Counted from the first letter of the stretch, positions 1 to 8,790 are shown. The stretch: DNA of 64,000 nt from Sulfitobacter litoralis (GCF_900103185.1 NZ_FNJD01000002.1:124001-188000), one strand, 5' to 3'. The notes: a model not told the origin generated them from the letters alone. A program made the numbers and translations.

Positions 1-144
1 ACTGAAATGGTTATGCCCGGCGACAACCTGCAGTTCGACGTTGAGCTGATCGCCCCCATCGCGATGGAAGACGGTCTGCGTTTCGCGATCCGCGAAGGCG
101 GCCGCACCGTTGGCGCGGGCGTTGTTTCCAAGATCAACGAATAA
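1..144 (+). CDS. tuf: Elongation factor Tu, C-terminal end (partial)
   Basis: The first 47 codons in frame 1 encode the end of EF-Tu domain 3 (TEMVMPGDN, then [18 protein letters not shown] and the final KINE), stopping at TAA 142-144. EF-Tu is the GTPase that brings aminoacyl-tRNA to the ribosome. The 5' part lies outside the window. Its place just before rpsJ is the usual str-S10 order. A strong terminator follows, so this copy ends its own transcript. Confidence 0.97.
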   Translation, partial: TEMVMPGDNLQFDVELIAPIAMEDGLRFAIREGGRTVGAGVVSKINE

Positions 145-183
145 GCCAATCAGCGGGTTACCCCGCTGACAGCTGACAAAACG

Positions 184-215
184 AAGGCCGCTCCTGCAAG
201 GGGGCGGCCTTTTTT
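184..215 (+). terminator. Intrinsic terminator after tuf
   Basis: An 8-bp stem AAGGCCGC/GCGGCCTT (184-191 with 204-211) closes a 12-nt loop and runs straight into a T tract. It lies about 40 nt after the tuf stop and separates tuf from the next gene. Confidence 0.9.
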
Positions 216-242
216 GCGGGCGACCTGCGGCCAAGCTGTATT
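214..242 (+). promoter_or_regulatory. Candidate promoter of the Pycsar-effector-like gene
   Basis: TTGCGG (214-219), a 17-nt spacer and TGTATT (237-242) lie 38 nt before the ATG at 281. The -35 begins in the T tract of the tuf terminator. The match is moderate and untested. Confidence 0.3.
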
Positions 243-280
243 GTGTCGCATAGAGATCTTTACCCTAGGAAGAGGCAGCC

Positions 281-814
281 ATGATGTTTCCCAGCTCTGA
301 TGCCAGCAGCGCTGCGCACCGCCGGCAGTATTTTCAGATCGCACTGGAAGAGGCGCAGGCCACGGTGCGGGGTTATGATACAAAAGCTCAAATTGTCGGT
401 ATCGGATATACATTTACTCTGAACATCGTTGCGGCGGTTGTGGGTGGCTTGCCCGGCGCTGACCAGTCCGGGATCATGTACGTACTGGTCTTCTGGTCCG
501 TGGTCATGGCCCCGCTGTTTCTATTTGGCTATGTGCTTTACCCATCGCGGCGATCTGTTTCGAAGGTGCCGGACGGCGGAGCTGCAGGCGTGTGTCGCGC
601 GCTTTATGTCCAGACCTCGCGTTATCCCACGGTCGAATCGCTTAGGTCCGCCGTGGCCGAGGTGGATTGGGAAGACGAGCTCGCTTATGAGCTGTTGATG
701 GTGTCCAAACTACGCGAGCAAAAACGCGCGCGCTTTATTGTTGCGCTCGTTGCGACAGTCCTGTCGTTTATCGTGCTTGCGCTGCGCCATATTTGGCCTT
801 TTTTCCTACTTTGA
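281..814 (+). CDS. Pycsar-effector-like (DUF5706-type) membrane protein, orphan
   Basis: A 177-residue protein with predicted membrane helices at about 38-58, 65-87 and 152-172. The segment before and into helix 1 (EEAQATVRGYDTKAQIVGIG) and the stretch before the last helix (DELAYELLMVSKLREQKRAR) resemble the pattern of the Pycsar effector TM domain (DUF5706): a D-x-KAQ motif at helix 1 and an EL..LSK...K-type segment before the last helix. In Pycsar systems such proteins damage the inner membrane when a cyclase makes cCMP or cUMP during phage infection. No cyclase is nearby, so a defence role is only a guess. The start is supported by AGGAAGAGG five nt before ATG. It sits between tuf and rpsJ with its own promoter-like sequence. 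Confidence 0.75.
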   Translation: MMFPSSDASSAAHRRQYFQIALEEAQATVRGYDTKAQIVGIGYTFTLNIVAAVVGGLPGADQSGIMYVLVFWSVVMAPLFLFGYVLYPSRRSVSKVPDGGAAGVCRALYVQTSRYPTVESLRSAVAEVDWEDELAYELLMVSKLREQKRARFIVALVATVLSFIVLALRHIWPFFLL

Positions 815-871
815 CGATCACCCTAGGCCATGCGAACAGGGCGGATTTGCGCGAAACGTCTGATTCACCCC

Positions 872-900
872 TTGCCACATGGCGTGACCTGACCTATAGA
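872..900 (+). promoter_or_regulatory. Promoter of the S10 operon
   Basis: TTGCCA (872-877), exactly 17 nt, then TATAGA (895-900): the best sigma-70-type match ahead of rpsJ. It implies a leader of roughly 115 nt. The last -10 base is A rather than T. Confidence 0.7.
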
Positions 901-913
901 GCGCAAGTCTCAG

Positions 914-937
914 CGGGGTGCGTTTTTACGCGCCCCG
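914..937 (+). promoter_or_regulatory. Hairpin in the S10 leader
   Basis: CGGGGTGCG (914-922) pairs with CGCGCCCCG (929-937) around a TTTTTA loop, followed by TTT, within the first 40 nt of the predicted rpsJ leader. In E. coli the S10 leader is where L4 represses its operon; a similar role here is only a suggestion. Confidence 0.45.
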
Positions 938-1022
938 TTTGATTTACGACAAAACGCAATGAAGGGCCGTGATGAGGCGTCTCTTCCTCTTCGTTTCTAC
1001 TCCCAATGAGGGATGATGACAT

Positions 1023-1340
1023 ATGGCACAAAGCCAAAACATCCGCATCCGTTTGAAGGCGTTCGATTACCGTGTGCTGGATGCGTCCACACAAGAAATC
1101 GTCAACACCGCCAAGCGTACCGGTGCATCTGTTCGCGGCCCAATTCCGCTGCCGAACAAGATCGAGAAATTCACTGTTCTGCGTGGCCCACACGTTGACA
1201 AGAAATCCCGTGACCAGTTCGAAATCCGCACGCACAAGCGTCTGCTGGATATCGTTGATCCGACCCCCCAGACCGTGGACGCGCTGATGAAGCTCGACCT
1301 GGCCGCTGGTGTGGACGTCGAGATCAAGCTGCAGTCATAA
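1023..1340 (+). CDS. rpsJ: 30S ribosomal protein S10
   Basis: A 105-residue S10 (family about 102-105) with the typical start [14 protein letters not shown], the loop region [23 protein letters not shown] and the end [10 protein letters not shown]10 is part of the 30S head and, as NusE, of antitermination complexes. GAGG lies upstream of the ATG. It opens the S10 operon rpsJ-rplC-rplD-rplW, preceded by its own promoter at 872-900. Confidence 0.97.
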   Translation: MAQSQNIRIRLKAFDYRVLDASTQEIVNTAKRTGASVRGPIPLPNKIEKFTVLRGPHVDKKSRDQFEIRTHKRLLDIVDPTPQTVDALMKLDLAAGVDVEIKLQS

Positions 1341-1358
1341 GCGTAGGAGGGTAATATT

Positions 1359-2201
1359 ATGTTGCGCTCAGGCGTTATTGCAAAAAAAATGGGCATGACC
1401 CGTTTGTTCATGGAAGACGGCAAGCAGATCCCTGTGACCGTTCTTCAGCTCGACAAACTTCAGGTTGTTGCTCAGCGTACCATCGAACGGGACGGCTACA
1501 CAGCTGTTCAGCTCGGCGCAGGTACAGCCAAGGTTAAACGGACGTCGCAAGCCATGCGCGGTCACTTTGCAGCAGCAAAGGTTGAACCAAAGCGTAAGGT
1601 CGCGGAATTCCGCATCGACCCAGAAGCCATGTTGAACGTCGGCGAAGAAATCATCGCCGATCATTACTTTGCTGGTCAGTATGTTGACGTTGCAGGCACA
1701 TCTATCGGTAAAGGTTTTGCCGGTGCGATGAAGCGCCACAACTTTGGCGGTTTGCGTGCGACACACGGTGTTTCTGTATCTCACCGTTCGCACGGTTCCA
1801 CCGGTCAGTGTCAGGATCCGGGCAAGGTTTTCAAAGGCAAAAAAATGGCCGGTCACATGGGTTCCGCTCGTGTAACAACTCAGAACCTCGAGGTTGTCAA
1901 AACGGACAGCGTACGTGGTCTGATCATGGTCAAAGGTGCCGTTCCAGGCTCCAAAGGTGGTTGGGTGACTGTTAAGGATGCGGTGAAAAAGCCGTTCCCC
2001 GAAGACGCAATCCTGCCCGCCGCTTTGAAATCTGCTGCAGACGAAGCCGCTAAAGCAGCTGAAGAAGCCGCCGCAGCAGCAGCCGCAGAAGCCGAAGCCG
2101 AAGCAGCACGCTTGGCTGAAGAGCAAGCAGCAACCGAAGCTGCCGCCCTTGCAGAAGCCGAAGCATCCATTGAGTCGGACAAGAAGGAAGGTGACGAATG
2201 A
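1359..2201 (+). CDS. rplC: 50S ribosomal protein L3 with Ala/Glu-rich C-terminal tail
   Basis: A 280-residue L3. The core carries the start [14 protein letters not shown], the central [24 protein letters not shown] loop that approaches the peptidyl-transferase centre, and [14 protein letters not shown]. coli L3 is about 209 residues; here about 60 extra residues from near position 218 are almost only Ala, Glu, Lys and Asp, likely a charged helix on the ribosome surface. Such tails occur in related alphaproteobacteria. GGAGG precedes the ATG by 10 nt. The stop overlaps rplD by 4 nt (ATGA), indicating translational coupling. Confidence 0.97.
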   Translation: MLRSGVIAKKMGMTRLFMEDGKQIPVTVLQLDKLQVVAQRTIERDGYTAVQLGAGTAKVKRTSQAMRGHFAAAKVEPKRKVAEFRIDPEAMLNVGEEIIADHYFAGQYVDVAGTSIGKGFAGAMKRHNFGGLRATHGVSVSHRSHGSTGQCQDPGKVFKGKKMAGHMGSARVTTQNLEVVKTDSVRGLIMVKGAVPGSKGGWVTVKDAVKKPFPEDAILPAALKSAADEAAKAAEEAAAAAAAEAEAEAARLAEEQAATEAAALAEAEASIESDKKEGDE

Positions 2202-2815
2202 AACTTGATGTCATCAAACTCGACGGCGGCGCAGCCGGTTCGGTAGACCTGGACGAGGCCCTGTTCGGTCTTGAGCCACGCGCCGACATTCTGCACCGTG
2301 TTGTCCGCTGGCAGCGTAACAACGCGCAGCAGGGTACGCACAAGGTCAAGACACGGTCCGAGGTCAGCTATTCGACCAAGAAGATCTATCGTCAGAAAGG
2401 CACCGGCGGCGCACGCCACGGCGCACGTTCTGCACCGATCTTCCGTAAGGGTGGTATCTACAAGGGTCCGACCCCGCGTAGCCACGGCCACGAACTGACC
2501 AAGAAGTTCCGCAAACTGGGTCTGCGCCACGCTTTGTCTGCCAAGGCAAAAACAGGCAGCCTGGTTATCATCGACGATGTAAACTCGGATGGGAAAACCG
2601 CAGCTTTGGCCAAACAGGTTAAGAACCTGGGCTGGAAACGCGCGTTGATCATCGACGGTGCCTCGGTAAATGAGAACTTCTTGCAAGCCGCGCGCAACAT
2701 CGAAGGTCTGGATATCCTGCCAACGATGGGTGCAAACGTCTATGACATCCTCAAGCGTGATACACTCGTGATCACCAAAGCAGGGATCGAAGCACTGGAG
2801 GCCCGTTTGAAATGA
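2198..2815 (+). CDS. rplD: 50S ribosomal protein L4
   Basis: A 205-residue L4 with the conserved [27 protein letters not shown] loop that lines the exit tunnel. L4 contacts 23S rRNA and is the autogenous repressor of the S10 operon in E. coli. ATGA overlaps join it to rplC upstream and rplW downstream, so the three are probably translated together. Confidence 0.97.
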   Translation: MKLDVIKLDGGAAGSVDLDEALFGLEPRADILHRVVRWQRNNAQQGTHKVKTRSEVSYSTKKIYRQKGTGGARHGARSAPIFRKGGIYKGPTPRSHGHELTKKFRKLGLRHALSAKAKTGSLVIIDDVNSDGKTAALAKQVKNLGWKRALIIDGASVNENFLQAARNIEGLDILPTMGANVYDILKRDTLVITKAGIEALEARLK

Positions 2816-3108
2816 GCGCCAAGCACGAACATTACGATGTGATCCGCAAGCCGATCATCACTGAAAAAGCGACAATGGCTTCCGAGCACAACGCCGTCGT
2901 TTTCGAAGTCGCGATCGACAGCAACAAGCCAATGATCAAAGAAGCTGTTGAAGCTCTCTTTGGTGTCAAGGTGAAGGCCGTGAACACGTCCATCACCAAA
3001 GGCAAGGCAAAGCGTTTCCGCGGCCAGATGGGGCGCCGGAAGGACGTTAAGAAGGCTTACGTTATGCTCGAAGAGGGTAACACCATCGACGTATCCACCG
3101 GTCTGTAA
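2812..3108 (+). CDS. rplW: 50S ribosomal protein L23
   Basis: A 98-residue L23 with [13 protein letters not shown] at the start and the loop [23 protein letters not shown]23 sits at the tunnel exit and binds trigger factor and SRP. It overlaps rplD by 4 nt. In most bacteria rplB follows at once; here a terminator and a DUF1206 gene intervene. Confidence 0.97.
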   Translation: MSAKHEHYDVIRKPIITEKATMASEHNAVVFEVAIDSNKPMIKEAVEALFGVKVKAVNTSITKGKAKRFRGQMGRRKDVKKAYVMLEEGNTIDVSTGL

Positions 3109-3130
3109 GTCAGACTGGACGCGAAAAATG

Positions 3131-3164
3131 AAAGGCCCCTCACCGCAAGGTGGGGGGCCTTTTC
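3131..3164 (+). terminator. Strong intrinsic terminator after rplW
   Basis: A 14-bp stem AAAGGCCCCTCACC/GGTGGGGGGCCTTT (one G-T pair) with a GCAA loop (3145-3148) and a T run. It ends the first block of the S10 cluster before rplB, splitting the canonical operon. Confidence 0.9.
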
Positions 3165-3312
3165 CTATTTGGCGATTGCGTTTGGAGTGACGATGCCTAT
3201 TTGGGCTCATTCGCGGGAACTTGCCGACCAGCGGTGCGTTGTTGTCCCACATGTCATCAAAGTAAGGGCCCCGCTTTCCGGTGCCGGCTTTGCGCGAAGG
3301 GGTATCGTCACA

Positions 3313-4188
3313 ATGTCGGCCAATAGCCATCAATCCACCCGATCGGAAATTCTATCACACATCGACCCAGATGACTTCTCCTGGGCCGTGCCGATTATGC
3401 GCACTGGCTATGCCGGACGCGGGTTGGTTTATCTGGTGGTTGCTGGATTGTCCTTGTGGTCCGTCTTGTCGGGCGGGCAGGCCGAGGGCACGAAATCAAC
3501 GCTGCAGTCGTTGGATGGGGCGACCGGCTTTGCCGTGATCTTTGCCATTGCTACGGGCATGTTTGCCTATGCGATCTGGCGCGCTGTCGATAGCTTTTGG
3601 GATCTTGAGGCTTACGGGTCCGGCGCGAAAGGTATTGTCGCGCGCATTGGGATGCTGGTCACCGGTATTATCCACGGCGCAATCGGTGCCTTGGCCGTCA
3701 CTGTGCTGGGGGTTTCGTCTTCGGGGTCGAGCAGCAAAGAGCTCTTGAACCAGTTCCTTCAAACGCCGGCAGGCGTCTGGGTTGTCGGCGGGATAGGGTT
3801 GGTCACAATGGGCACCGGATTCTACTATTTCTACAAAGCTGCGACGCAGTCATACCGTGAACATCTGGAAGCCAACCATTTTACCATGCACTGGAACCCG
3901 GCTTTGCGTATCGGTGTCGCCGCGCAGGGGGTTGTTGTGCTGATCATCGGCGGTCTGATCGTTTACGCCGCGATGAGCGCGAATGCATCGGATACCGGTG
4001 GCATTGATGCGGCTTTTGAATGGTTGCACCAGCAGGCCTATGGGCGCATTCTGGTGGGGCTTCTCTGTGCAGGGCTACTGATGTTCTCGTTGTTTTGCTT
4101 CGTGAACGCAGTGTACCGGATTGTCCCGAAGGCAGCTGATCCGTCCGTGCAAAGCGTGGCGCGCAAGATCAAGTCGATGGCACAGTAA
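3313..4188 (+). CDS. DUF1206 family integral membrane protein
   Basis: About 291 residues from the chosen ATG (MSANSHQS), with three similar two-helix repeats: helices near 33-52, 72-92, 113-133, 156-174, 202-221 and 245-267. The repeats begin with patterns like MRTGYAGRGLVYLV and LRIGVAAQGVVVLI, the hallmark of DUF1206, whose function is unknown. AAGGGG lies about 10 nt before the ATG; the frame is open back to 3169, but the upstream part looks non-coding. It interrupts the S10 operon between rplW and rplB on the same strand. Confidence 0.85.
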   Translation: MSANSHQSTRSEILSHIDPDDFSWAVPIMRTGYAGRGLVYLVVAGLSLWSVLSGGQAEGTKSTLQSLDGATGFAVIFAIATGMFAYAIWRAVDSFWDLEAYGSGAKGIVARIGMLVTGIIHGAIGALAVTVLGVSSSGSSSKELLNQFLQTPAGVWVVGGIGLVTMGTGFYYFYKAATQSYREHLEANHFTMHWNPALRIGVAAQGVVVLIIGGLIVYAAMSANASDTGGIDAAFEWLHQQAYGRILVGLLCAGLLMFSLFCFVNAVYRIVPKAADPSVQSVARKIKSMAQ

Positions 4189-4196
4189 GACGCATC

Positions 4197-4249
4197 AGGG
4201 TCAGGTCGGTCGGCTTTTGCCGACTATTCCCCGACGCTCCCTTGACCCT
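4197..4249 (+). other. Inverted repeat after the DUF1206 gene
   Basis: AGGGTCA (4197-4203) pairs with TGACCCT (4243-4249), enclosing a smaller hairpin GTCGGC-TTTT-GCCGAC (4209-4224). There is no T tract after the outer stem. It may end the DUF1206 transcript or act as mRNA structure. Its right arm overlaps a TTGACC -35 candidate. Confidence 0.45.
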
Positions 4250-4270
4250 CGGGTGATCCTACCCTAAACG
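4242..4270 (+). promoter_or_regulatory. Candidate promoter of the rplB block
   Basis: TTGACC (4242-4247), 17 nt, then TAAACG (4265-4270). The -35 is near perfect, the -10 weak and without a final T. A restart of transcription is needed here because a terminator precedes the DUF1206 gene. Confidence 0.4.
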
Positions 4271-4284
4271 ACCCCATCGGCAGT

Positions 4285-4304
4285 GCCCCGGATTCGTCCG
4301 GGGC
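4285..4304 (+). other. UUCG hairpin in the rplB leader
   Basis: GCCCCGGA-TTCG-TCCGGGGC, an 8-bp stem with an extra-stable UUCG tetraloop, followed loosely by GTTTT. It is either a weak terminator for the DUF1206 gene or a structured leader of the rplB transcript. The rest of 4305-4460 shows nothing else recognisable. Confidence 0.5.
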
Positions 4305-4460
4305 TGTGTCGTTTTGCGCGTTGGTAGGTTCTAGCCGCACGCAACGTCCGGCAAAGGGGTTCTTTGTCTGGCATTTCAAATTGGGGACCTTCGGGGCCCT
4401 ACAACCATCTCGGCACCATCACGACGGGGCCGGGGACAAGCAAAACGGAAGACAGAGAAC

Positions 4461-5303
4461 ATGGCACTCAAGTCGTACAAACCGACGACGCCAGGCCAGC
4501 GTGGGCTGGTACTGATCGACCGTTCGGAGCTTTGGAAAGGCCGCCCGGTCAAATCCCTTACACAGGGTTTGACCAAATCAGGCGGTCGGAACAACACCGG
4601 ACGGATCACAATGCGTCGCACAGGCGGTGGGGCAAAGCGCCTTTACCGTATCGTCGATTTCAAACGCAACAAGCTGGACATGTCCGCTGTTGTCGCACGG
4701 ATCGAATATGACCCTAACCGGACCGCATTCATCGCACTGATCCAGTACGAAGACGGCGAACAGGCTTACATCCTGGCACCACAGCGTATCGCTGTCGGCG
4801 ACAAGGTGATTTCCTCGGCCAAGGCCGACATCAAGCCTGGTAACGCTATGCCATTTTCGGGCATGCCTATCGGTACAATCGTTCACAACATCGAAATGAA
4901 GCCAGGCAAAGGCGGCCAGATCGCACGCGCCGCCGGTACCTACGCACAGTTCGTAGGCCGTGATGGTGGATACGCTCAGATCCGTTTGTCCTCGGGCGAA
5001 CTGCGTCTGGTGCGTCAGGAATGCATGGCCACCGTTGGTGCCGTGTCCAACCCTGACAACTCCAACCAGAACTACGGTAAAGCGGGCCGCATGCGTCACA
5101 AGGGCATCCGCCCTTCGGTACGTGGTGTTGTTATGAACCCGATCGACCACCCTCACGGTGGTGGTGAAGGCCGTACCTCGGGTGGTCGTCACCCTGTTAC
5201 GCCCTGGGGCAAGCCCACAAAGGGTGCAAAAACCCGCAACAAGAACAAAGCGTCCAGCAAGCTTATCCTACGCTCGCGCCACGCCAAGAAGAAGGGGCGT
5301 TAA
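4461..5303 (+). CDS. rplB: 50S ribosomal protein L2
   Basis: A 280-residue L2 with the start [15 protein letters not shown], the OB-fold region and the conserved C-terminal [26 protein letters not shown], whose His supports peptidyl transfer. It leads a block rplB-rpsS-rplV-rpsC-rplP with gaps of 3, 3, -1 and 13 nt, typical of one transcript. Confidence 0.97.
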   Translation: MALKSYKPTTPGQRGLVLIDRSELWKGRPVKSLTQGLTKSGGRNNTGRITMRRTGGGAKRLYRIVDFKRNKLDMSAVVARIEYDPNRTAFIALIQYEDGEQAYILAPQRIAVGDKVISSAKADIKPGNAMPFSGMPIGTIVHNIEMKPGKGGQIARAAGTYAQFVGRDGGYAQIRLSSGELRLVRQECMATVGAVSNPDNSNQNYGKAGRMRHKGIRPSVRGVVMNPIDHPHGGGEGRTSGGRHPVTPWGKPTKGAKTRNKNKASSKLILRSRHAKKKGR

Positions 5304-5306
5304 TAG

Positions 5307-5585
5307 ATGTCTCGTTCAGTATGGAAAGGTCCTTTTGTTGACTCTTATGTCCTCAAAAAGGCCGAAGCCTCCCGCGAAAGCGGTCGCAGCGAAGTGATCA
5401 AAATTTGGTCGCGCCGTTCCACGATCTTGCCACAGTTTGTTGGCCTGACGTTCGGTGTGTACAACGGTCATAAGCACATCCCTGTAAACGTCAGCGAAGA
5501 GATGATTGGTCAGAAGTTTGGTGAGTATTCGCCAACTCGCACCTATTATGGTCACGCAGCCGACAAAAAAGCGAAGCGGAAATAA
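5307..5585 (+). CDS. rpsS: 30S ribosomal protein S19
   Basis: A 92-residue S19 with [11 protein letters not shown] at the start and the conserved KTWSRRST-like stretch ([15 protein letters not shown]) and YNGHKHIPV. It binds the 30S head with S13. It starts 3 nt after rplB. Confidence 0.97.
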   Translation: MSRSVWKGPFVDSYVLKKAEASRESGRSEVIKIWSRRSTILPQFVGLTFGVYNGHKHIPVNVSEEMIGQKFGEYSPTRTYYGHAADKKAKRK

Positions 5586-5588
5586 GCC

Positions 5589-5969
5589 ATGAGCAAGGAT
5601 AAGAATCCCCGCCGCGTGGCCGATAACGAAGCCCGCGCAAAACTGCGCATGCTTCGCACAAGCCCGCAGAAACTGAACCTCGTCGCCGCGATGATCCGTG
5701 GCAAGAAGGTAGACAAGGCTCTGACGGACCTGACCTTCTCCAAAAAACGGATCGCACTGGACGTGAAGAAATGCCTTCAGTCCGCCATCGCGAACGGCGA
5801 AAACAACCACAACCTTGACGTGGATGAACTGGTCGTTGCCGAAGCATATGTCGGCAAAAACCTGATCATGAAGCGTGGTCGTCCACGTGCGCGTGGCCGT
5901 TTCGGCAAGATTATCAAGCCGTTTTCGGAAATCACGATCGTCGTGCGTCAAGTTGAGGAGCAAGCCTGA
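5589..5969 (+). CDS. rplV: 50S ribosomal protein L22
   Basis: A 126-residue L22 with the N-terminal [19 protein letters not shown] and the hairpin [15 protein letters not shown] that reaches into the exit tunnel, the site where macrolide-resistance changes occur. Its TGA shares one base with the ATG of rpsC. Confidence 0.97.
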   Translation: MSKDKNPRRVADNEARAKLRMLRTSPQKLNLVAAMIRGKKVDKALTDLTFSKKRIALDVKKCLQSAIANGENNHNLDVDELVVAEAYVGKNLIMKRGRPRARGRFGKIIKPFSEITIVVRQVEEQA

Positions 5970-6676
5970 TGGGTAACAAAGTAAATCCGATCGGTATGCG
6001 TCTTCAGGTCAACCGCACCTGGGACAGCCGCTGGTACGCCGATACGAAGGACTATGGTGATCTTCTGCTCGAAGACCTTGCCATCCGTGACTTCATCAAG
6101 AAAGAATGTGCACAGGCTGGTATCGCCCGTGTGATCATCGAACGCCCACACAAGAAGTGCCGCGTTACGATCCACACAGCGCGCCCCGGTGTGATCATCG
6201 GCAAGAAGGGTGCAGACATCGAAGGTCTGCGCCAGAAAATCGCCAAGATCACCAAATCTGACCTGCACCTCAACATCGTTGAAGTGCGCAAGCCAGAGCT
6301 GGACGCAGCCCTTGTTGGTGAATCCATCGCACAACAGCTGGAACGCCGGGTTTCTTTCCGTCGTGCCATGAAGCGTGCGGTACAGAACGCCATGCGTATG
6401 GGTGCCCTGGGTATCCGCGTAAACGTTGCCGGTCGTCTGGGTGGTGCAGAAATCGCGCGTACCGAATGGTACCGTGAAGGCCGCGTGCCGCTCCACACTC
6501 TGCGTGCAGACATCGATTACGCACATGTCGAAGCGATGACTGCCTATGGCATCATCGGGATCAAGACCTGGATCTTCAAAGGCGAGATCATGGAACATGA
6601 CCCGGCAGCGCGTGACCGTAAGGCACAAGAAATGCAAGACGGCCCAGCACCTCGCGGTGCCGGCGGTCGTCGCTAA
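5969..6676 (+). CDS. rpsC: 30S ribosomal protein S3
   Basis: A 235-residue S3 with the start [12 protein letters not shown], a KH domain with the loop [13 protein letters not shown], and the C-terminal domain [31 protein letters not shown]3 forms part of the mRNA entry and helicase site. It overlaps rplV by one base. Confidence 0.97.
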   Translation: MGNKVNPIGMRLQVNRTWDSRWYADTKDYGDLLLEDLAIRDFIKKECAQAGIARVIIERPHKKCRVTIHTARPGVIIGKKGADIEGLRQKIAKITKSDLHLNIVEVRKPELDAALVGESIAQQLERRVSFRRAMKRAVQNAMRMGALGIRVNVAGRLGGAEIARTEWYREGRVPLHTLRADIDYAHVEAMTAYGIIGIKTWIFKGEIMEHDPAARDRKAQEMQDGPAPRGAGGRR

Positions 6677-6689
6677 GGGGGAATGAGAG

Positions 6690-7103
6690 ATGCTACAACC
6701 AAAGCGTACTAAATTCCGCAAGCAGCACAAAGGTCGGATCAAAGGTCTGGCAAAGGGCGGGTCTGACCTGAACTTTGGCACCTACGGTCTGAAGGCTCTC
6801 GAGCCCGAGCGGGTCACCGCACGCCAGATCGAAGCTGCTCGTCGTGCCATGACGCGTCACATGAAACGTCAAGGCCGTGTCTGGATCCGCATTTTCCCGG
6901 ATGTACCTGTCACCGCAAAGCCCATCGAAGTTCGTATGGGTAAAGGTAAAGGTTCCGTGGATCGTTGGGTCTGCAAGGTCAAGCCAGGCCGTGTAATGTT
7001 CGAAATCGACGGTGTCGCCGAGGACGTTGCACAAGAAGCTCTGCGTCTTGCTGCGATGAAGCTGCCAATCAAAACACGCGTCGTTGTACGCGAAGATTGG
7101 TAA
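6690..7103 (+). CDS. rplP: 50S ribosomal protein L16
   Basis: A 137-residue L16 with [16 protein letters not shown] at the start, the [28 protein letters not shown] core and GKGSVDRWV. It binds near the A-site tRNA elbow. Gene order elsewhere places rpmC directly next; here a terminator and about 1.7 kb of unrelated genes follow. Confidence 0.97.
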   Translation: MLQPKRTKFRKQHKGRIKGLAKGGSDLNFGTYGLKALEPERVTARQIEAARRAMTRHMKRQGRVWIRIFPDVPVTAKPIEVRMGKGKGSVDRWVCKVKPGRVMFEIDGVAEDVAQEALRLAAMKLPIKTRVVVREDW

Positions 7104-7140
7104 GACCTTCGCTTCGACACATGTCGGAGGAATGAATAGA

Positions 7141-7174
7141 AAAGCCCCCGCTGATCCATCAGCGGGGGCTTTTT
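7141..7174 (+). terminator. Strong intrinsic terminator after rplP
   Basis: A stem of at least 12 bp (AGCCCCCGCTGA/TCAGCGGGGGCT) with a TCCA loop and a TTTTT tail. It ends the rplB-rplP block. Confidence 0.92.
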
Positions 7175-7196
7175 CTTTTGTCGGTCGGTGCAGGGT

Positions 7197-7661
7197 TTAG
7201 TTAAACAGCTTGGCGGGGCGGCGCGCCAGTTTCTGCCAGACCATCGCAATGACAATCGTCATGCCGACGTGGCCCACAAAGGATGACTGCGTGTAGGTGC
7301 CAAAACCCATCATAAAGCTACGCCCCATCAGTGGCGCCAAGATGCCTTGGGCGACAAACCATAAGATGACTCCGGCCAAAGCACCCGAGCCGAAATAGCC
7401 GAGCTGTGTAATCCGCTTGGTCAGATAGACTACCGCTGCAAATCCCAATGCCCCGATCAGAAAGTGGATGGCGAAGGCTGCGGCATAGGGCAGGTCGAGG
7501 CTCAAAAGTTTTTTGCCGAGACCAATGACAAGATTGGCCGGCTCTAGCTTGACGCCGAACAGGATCGGGGACGCGAGCCATGCATAGGCTTCGAAGGTGA
7601 GTTCACCAATCAGCCCGGCAAGGGCAAGAGCGGGCAGGGGGCTTTGGTTTGGTCTATCCAC
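7197..7661 (-). CDS. Small integral membrane protein of unknown function
   Basis: About 154 residues from a GTG at 7661 ([26 protein letters not shown]). This start has GGAAG seven nt upstream; an ATG at 7727 with AGGA is also possible but would add a Cys/His-rich, poorly protein-like stretch. Four membrane helices are visible: near the N-terminus, at [30 protein letters not shown], at [19 protein letters not shown] and at [16 protein letters not shown] do not recognise the family with certainty. It is antisense to the ribosomal cluster, in the rplP-rpmC insert. Confidence 0.75.
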   Translation of the reverse strand: MDRPNQSPLPALALAGLIGELTFEAYAWLASPILFGVKLEPANLVIGLGKKLLSLDLPYAAAFAIHFLIGALGFAAVVYLTKRITQLGYFGSGALAGVILWFVAQGILAPLMGRSFMMGFGTYTQSSFVGHVGMTIVIAMVWQKLARRPAKLFN

Positions 7662-7874
7662 GTGGGGCTTCCTTATGTGCGCATCGTTTACGGTAACGGG
7701 GTCGAGATGGCACCGAGATACATGCAATCCTAGTCACAAGGTGCTGAACCCGCGGTGACGTGATCCAGCCCGCGATTTTTGAAACATTAATGCGTGATGA
7801 ATAAGCGGCGGCAGGGTCTAGCCAGCGCAAGGCGTGGCGCATAGGCTGGGGTTAACCCGCCTATAGGAGCTGAC

Positions 7875-8087
7875 ATGAAACATGTGCCCAAGCCCACCAC
7901 CGACGAAGACCTGATCAAAGCGTTTCTTGATAAGGGGGGTACGATCAAAAAGGGTAAGACCAAGCCGATGCCGGATGATCTGGGGCTTAGCAACAATCAG
8001 TGGGGCAATAAGCTGACCAAAGAGGAAAAGGCTGCCGTGAAGGAGCAAGAGGCGGCGCGCAAGGCAACGCCGCCCAAGCGTGGTTAA
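7875..8087 (+). CDS. Small Lys-rich hypothetical protein (70 aa)
   Basis: A soluble 70-residue protein, strongly positive (MKHVPKPTTDEDLIKAFLDKGG at the start; EEKAAVKEQEAARKATPPKRG at the end). AGGAG lies six nt before the ATG, and the gene has the strand of the ribosomal genes. No domain is recognised. The stop overlaps the stop of the convergent downstream gene by 4 nt (TTAA). Confidence 0.7.
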   Translation: MKHVPKPTTDEDLIKAFLDKGGTIKKGKTKPMPDDLGLSNNQWGNKLTKEEKAAVKEQEAARKATPPKRG

Positions 8088-8704
8088 CCCCAAGCGTAGT
8101 TGAACGAGACCGAAATACGGTCTTCTTCAGACATGTTCATCGGCACCTCGTGGCGCAGCCAGCTTTCCCAGAGCAGCACGTCACCGACGACGGGCTTCGC
8201 ATAAACGAACTGGCGCAGCTCTTGGGGTGCGTCTTTTTGGCGACCGGGGGCCGCCATCATCATTGGCAGACGCGGATCCTCGAGCTTGAGCGCACTGGTC
8301 CCTTCGGGCATCGCCACATAAGTTGTGCCAGAGATGACCGAATGCGGGTGGATATGCGCGGTATGGATGCCGCCCTCGGGCAGGATATTGATCCAGATGT
8401 CTTCAAGCTTGAGCTTGCGCCCGTCCAGATCAAACGCCAGATCCTTGGCAAAGGCCTTGACGTGCTTATCCAGCGCTTTTTTGACCGTCTTAAAGATCGG
8501 GAACCGCCATGGCAGATCCGTCAAGGACGCATAGCTGGTGTAGCCGGGGAAATCATGTTCCTCGCACCACTCCTGGCCGGCCTCGTCATCCTCGGCAATG
8601 GACAGGCACGCGGCCTCAAGCTCGGACGGGTCGACGGGTTGACCGTGCTCTGACAAAGCGGCGCGGTAAAGACGGGTGACGAAAAGGGATTCTATCTGTG
8701 ACAT
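8084..8704 (-). CDS. TIGR02466-type putative 2-oxoglutarate/Fe(II) oxygenase
   Basis: A 206-residue protein. The motif block IHTAHIHPHSVISGTTYV, the later GDVLLWESWLRHEVPMN and the final RISVSFNYAW fit the jelly-roll fold of the 2OG-FeII_Oxy_5 / TIGR02466 family: the His of HIHPH-S and that of LRHEV are likely metal ligands and the Arg of RISVSFN likely binds 2-oxoglutarate. The substrate is unknown. It is convergent with the 70-aa gene and antisense to its ribosomal neighbours, and is the last gene of the rplP-rpmC insert. Confidence 0.85.
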   Translation of the reverse strand: MSQIESLFVTRLYRAALSEHGQPVDPSELEAACLSIAEDDEAGQEWCEEHDFPGYTSYASLTDLPWRFPIFKTVKKALDKHVKAFAKDLAFDLDGRKLKLEDIWINILPEGGIHTAHIHPHSVISGTTYVAMPEGTSALKLEDPRLPMMMAAPGRQKDAPQELRQFVYAKPVVGDVLLWESWLRHEVPMNMSEEDRISVSFNYAWG

Positions 8705-8761
8705 AGGGCCGTTCTACATCAGCCTGCGCAGCGTGGCGATACGGTTTCGTAGAAACCTCGC

Positions 8762-8790
8762 TTGCCAAAGTGGGGTAGGGCATGTAGAGG
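8762..8790 (+). promoter_or_regulatory. Candidate promoter of the rpmC block
   Basis: TTGCCA (8762-8767), 17 nt, then TAGAGG (8785-8790). The -35 is identical to that of the S10 promoter. It lies 75 nt before rpmC and downstream of the antisense gene, where transcription has to restart. Confidence 0.4.

Noticed and set aside
1880-2686. Long open frame antisense to rplC and rplD
   Set aside because: Caused by codon bias of two certain ribosomal genes; the product is Ala/Ser/Thr-rich and has no motif or ribosome site.
7133-7200. ATG right after GGAGG behind rplP
   Set aside because: The spacing to the Shine-Dalgarno is one base and the frame runs straight through a terminator; not a gene.
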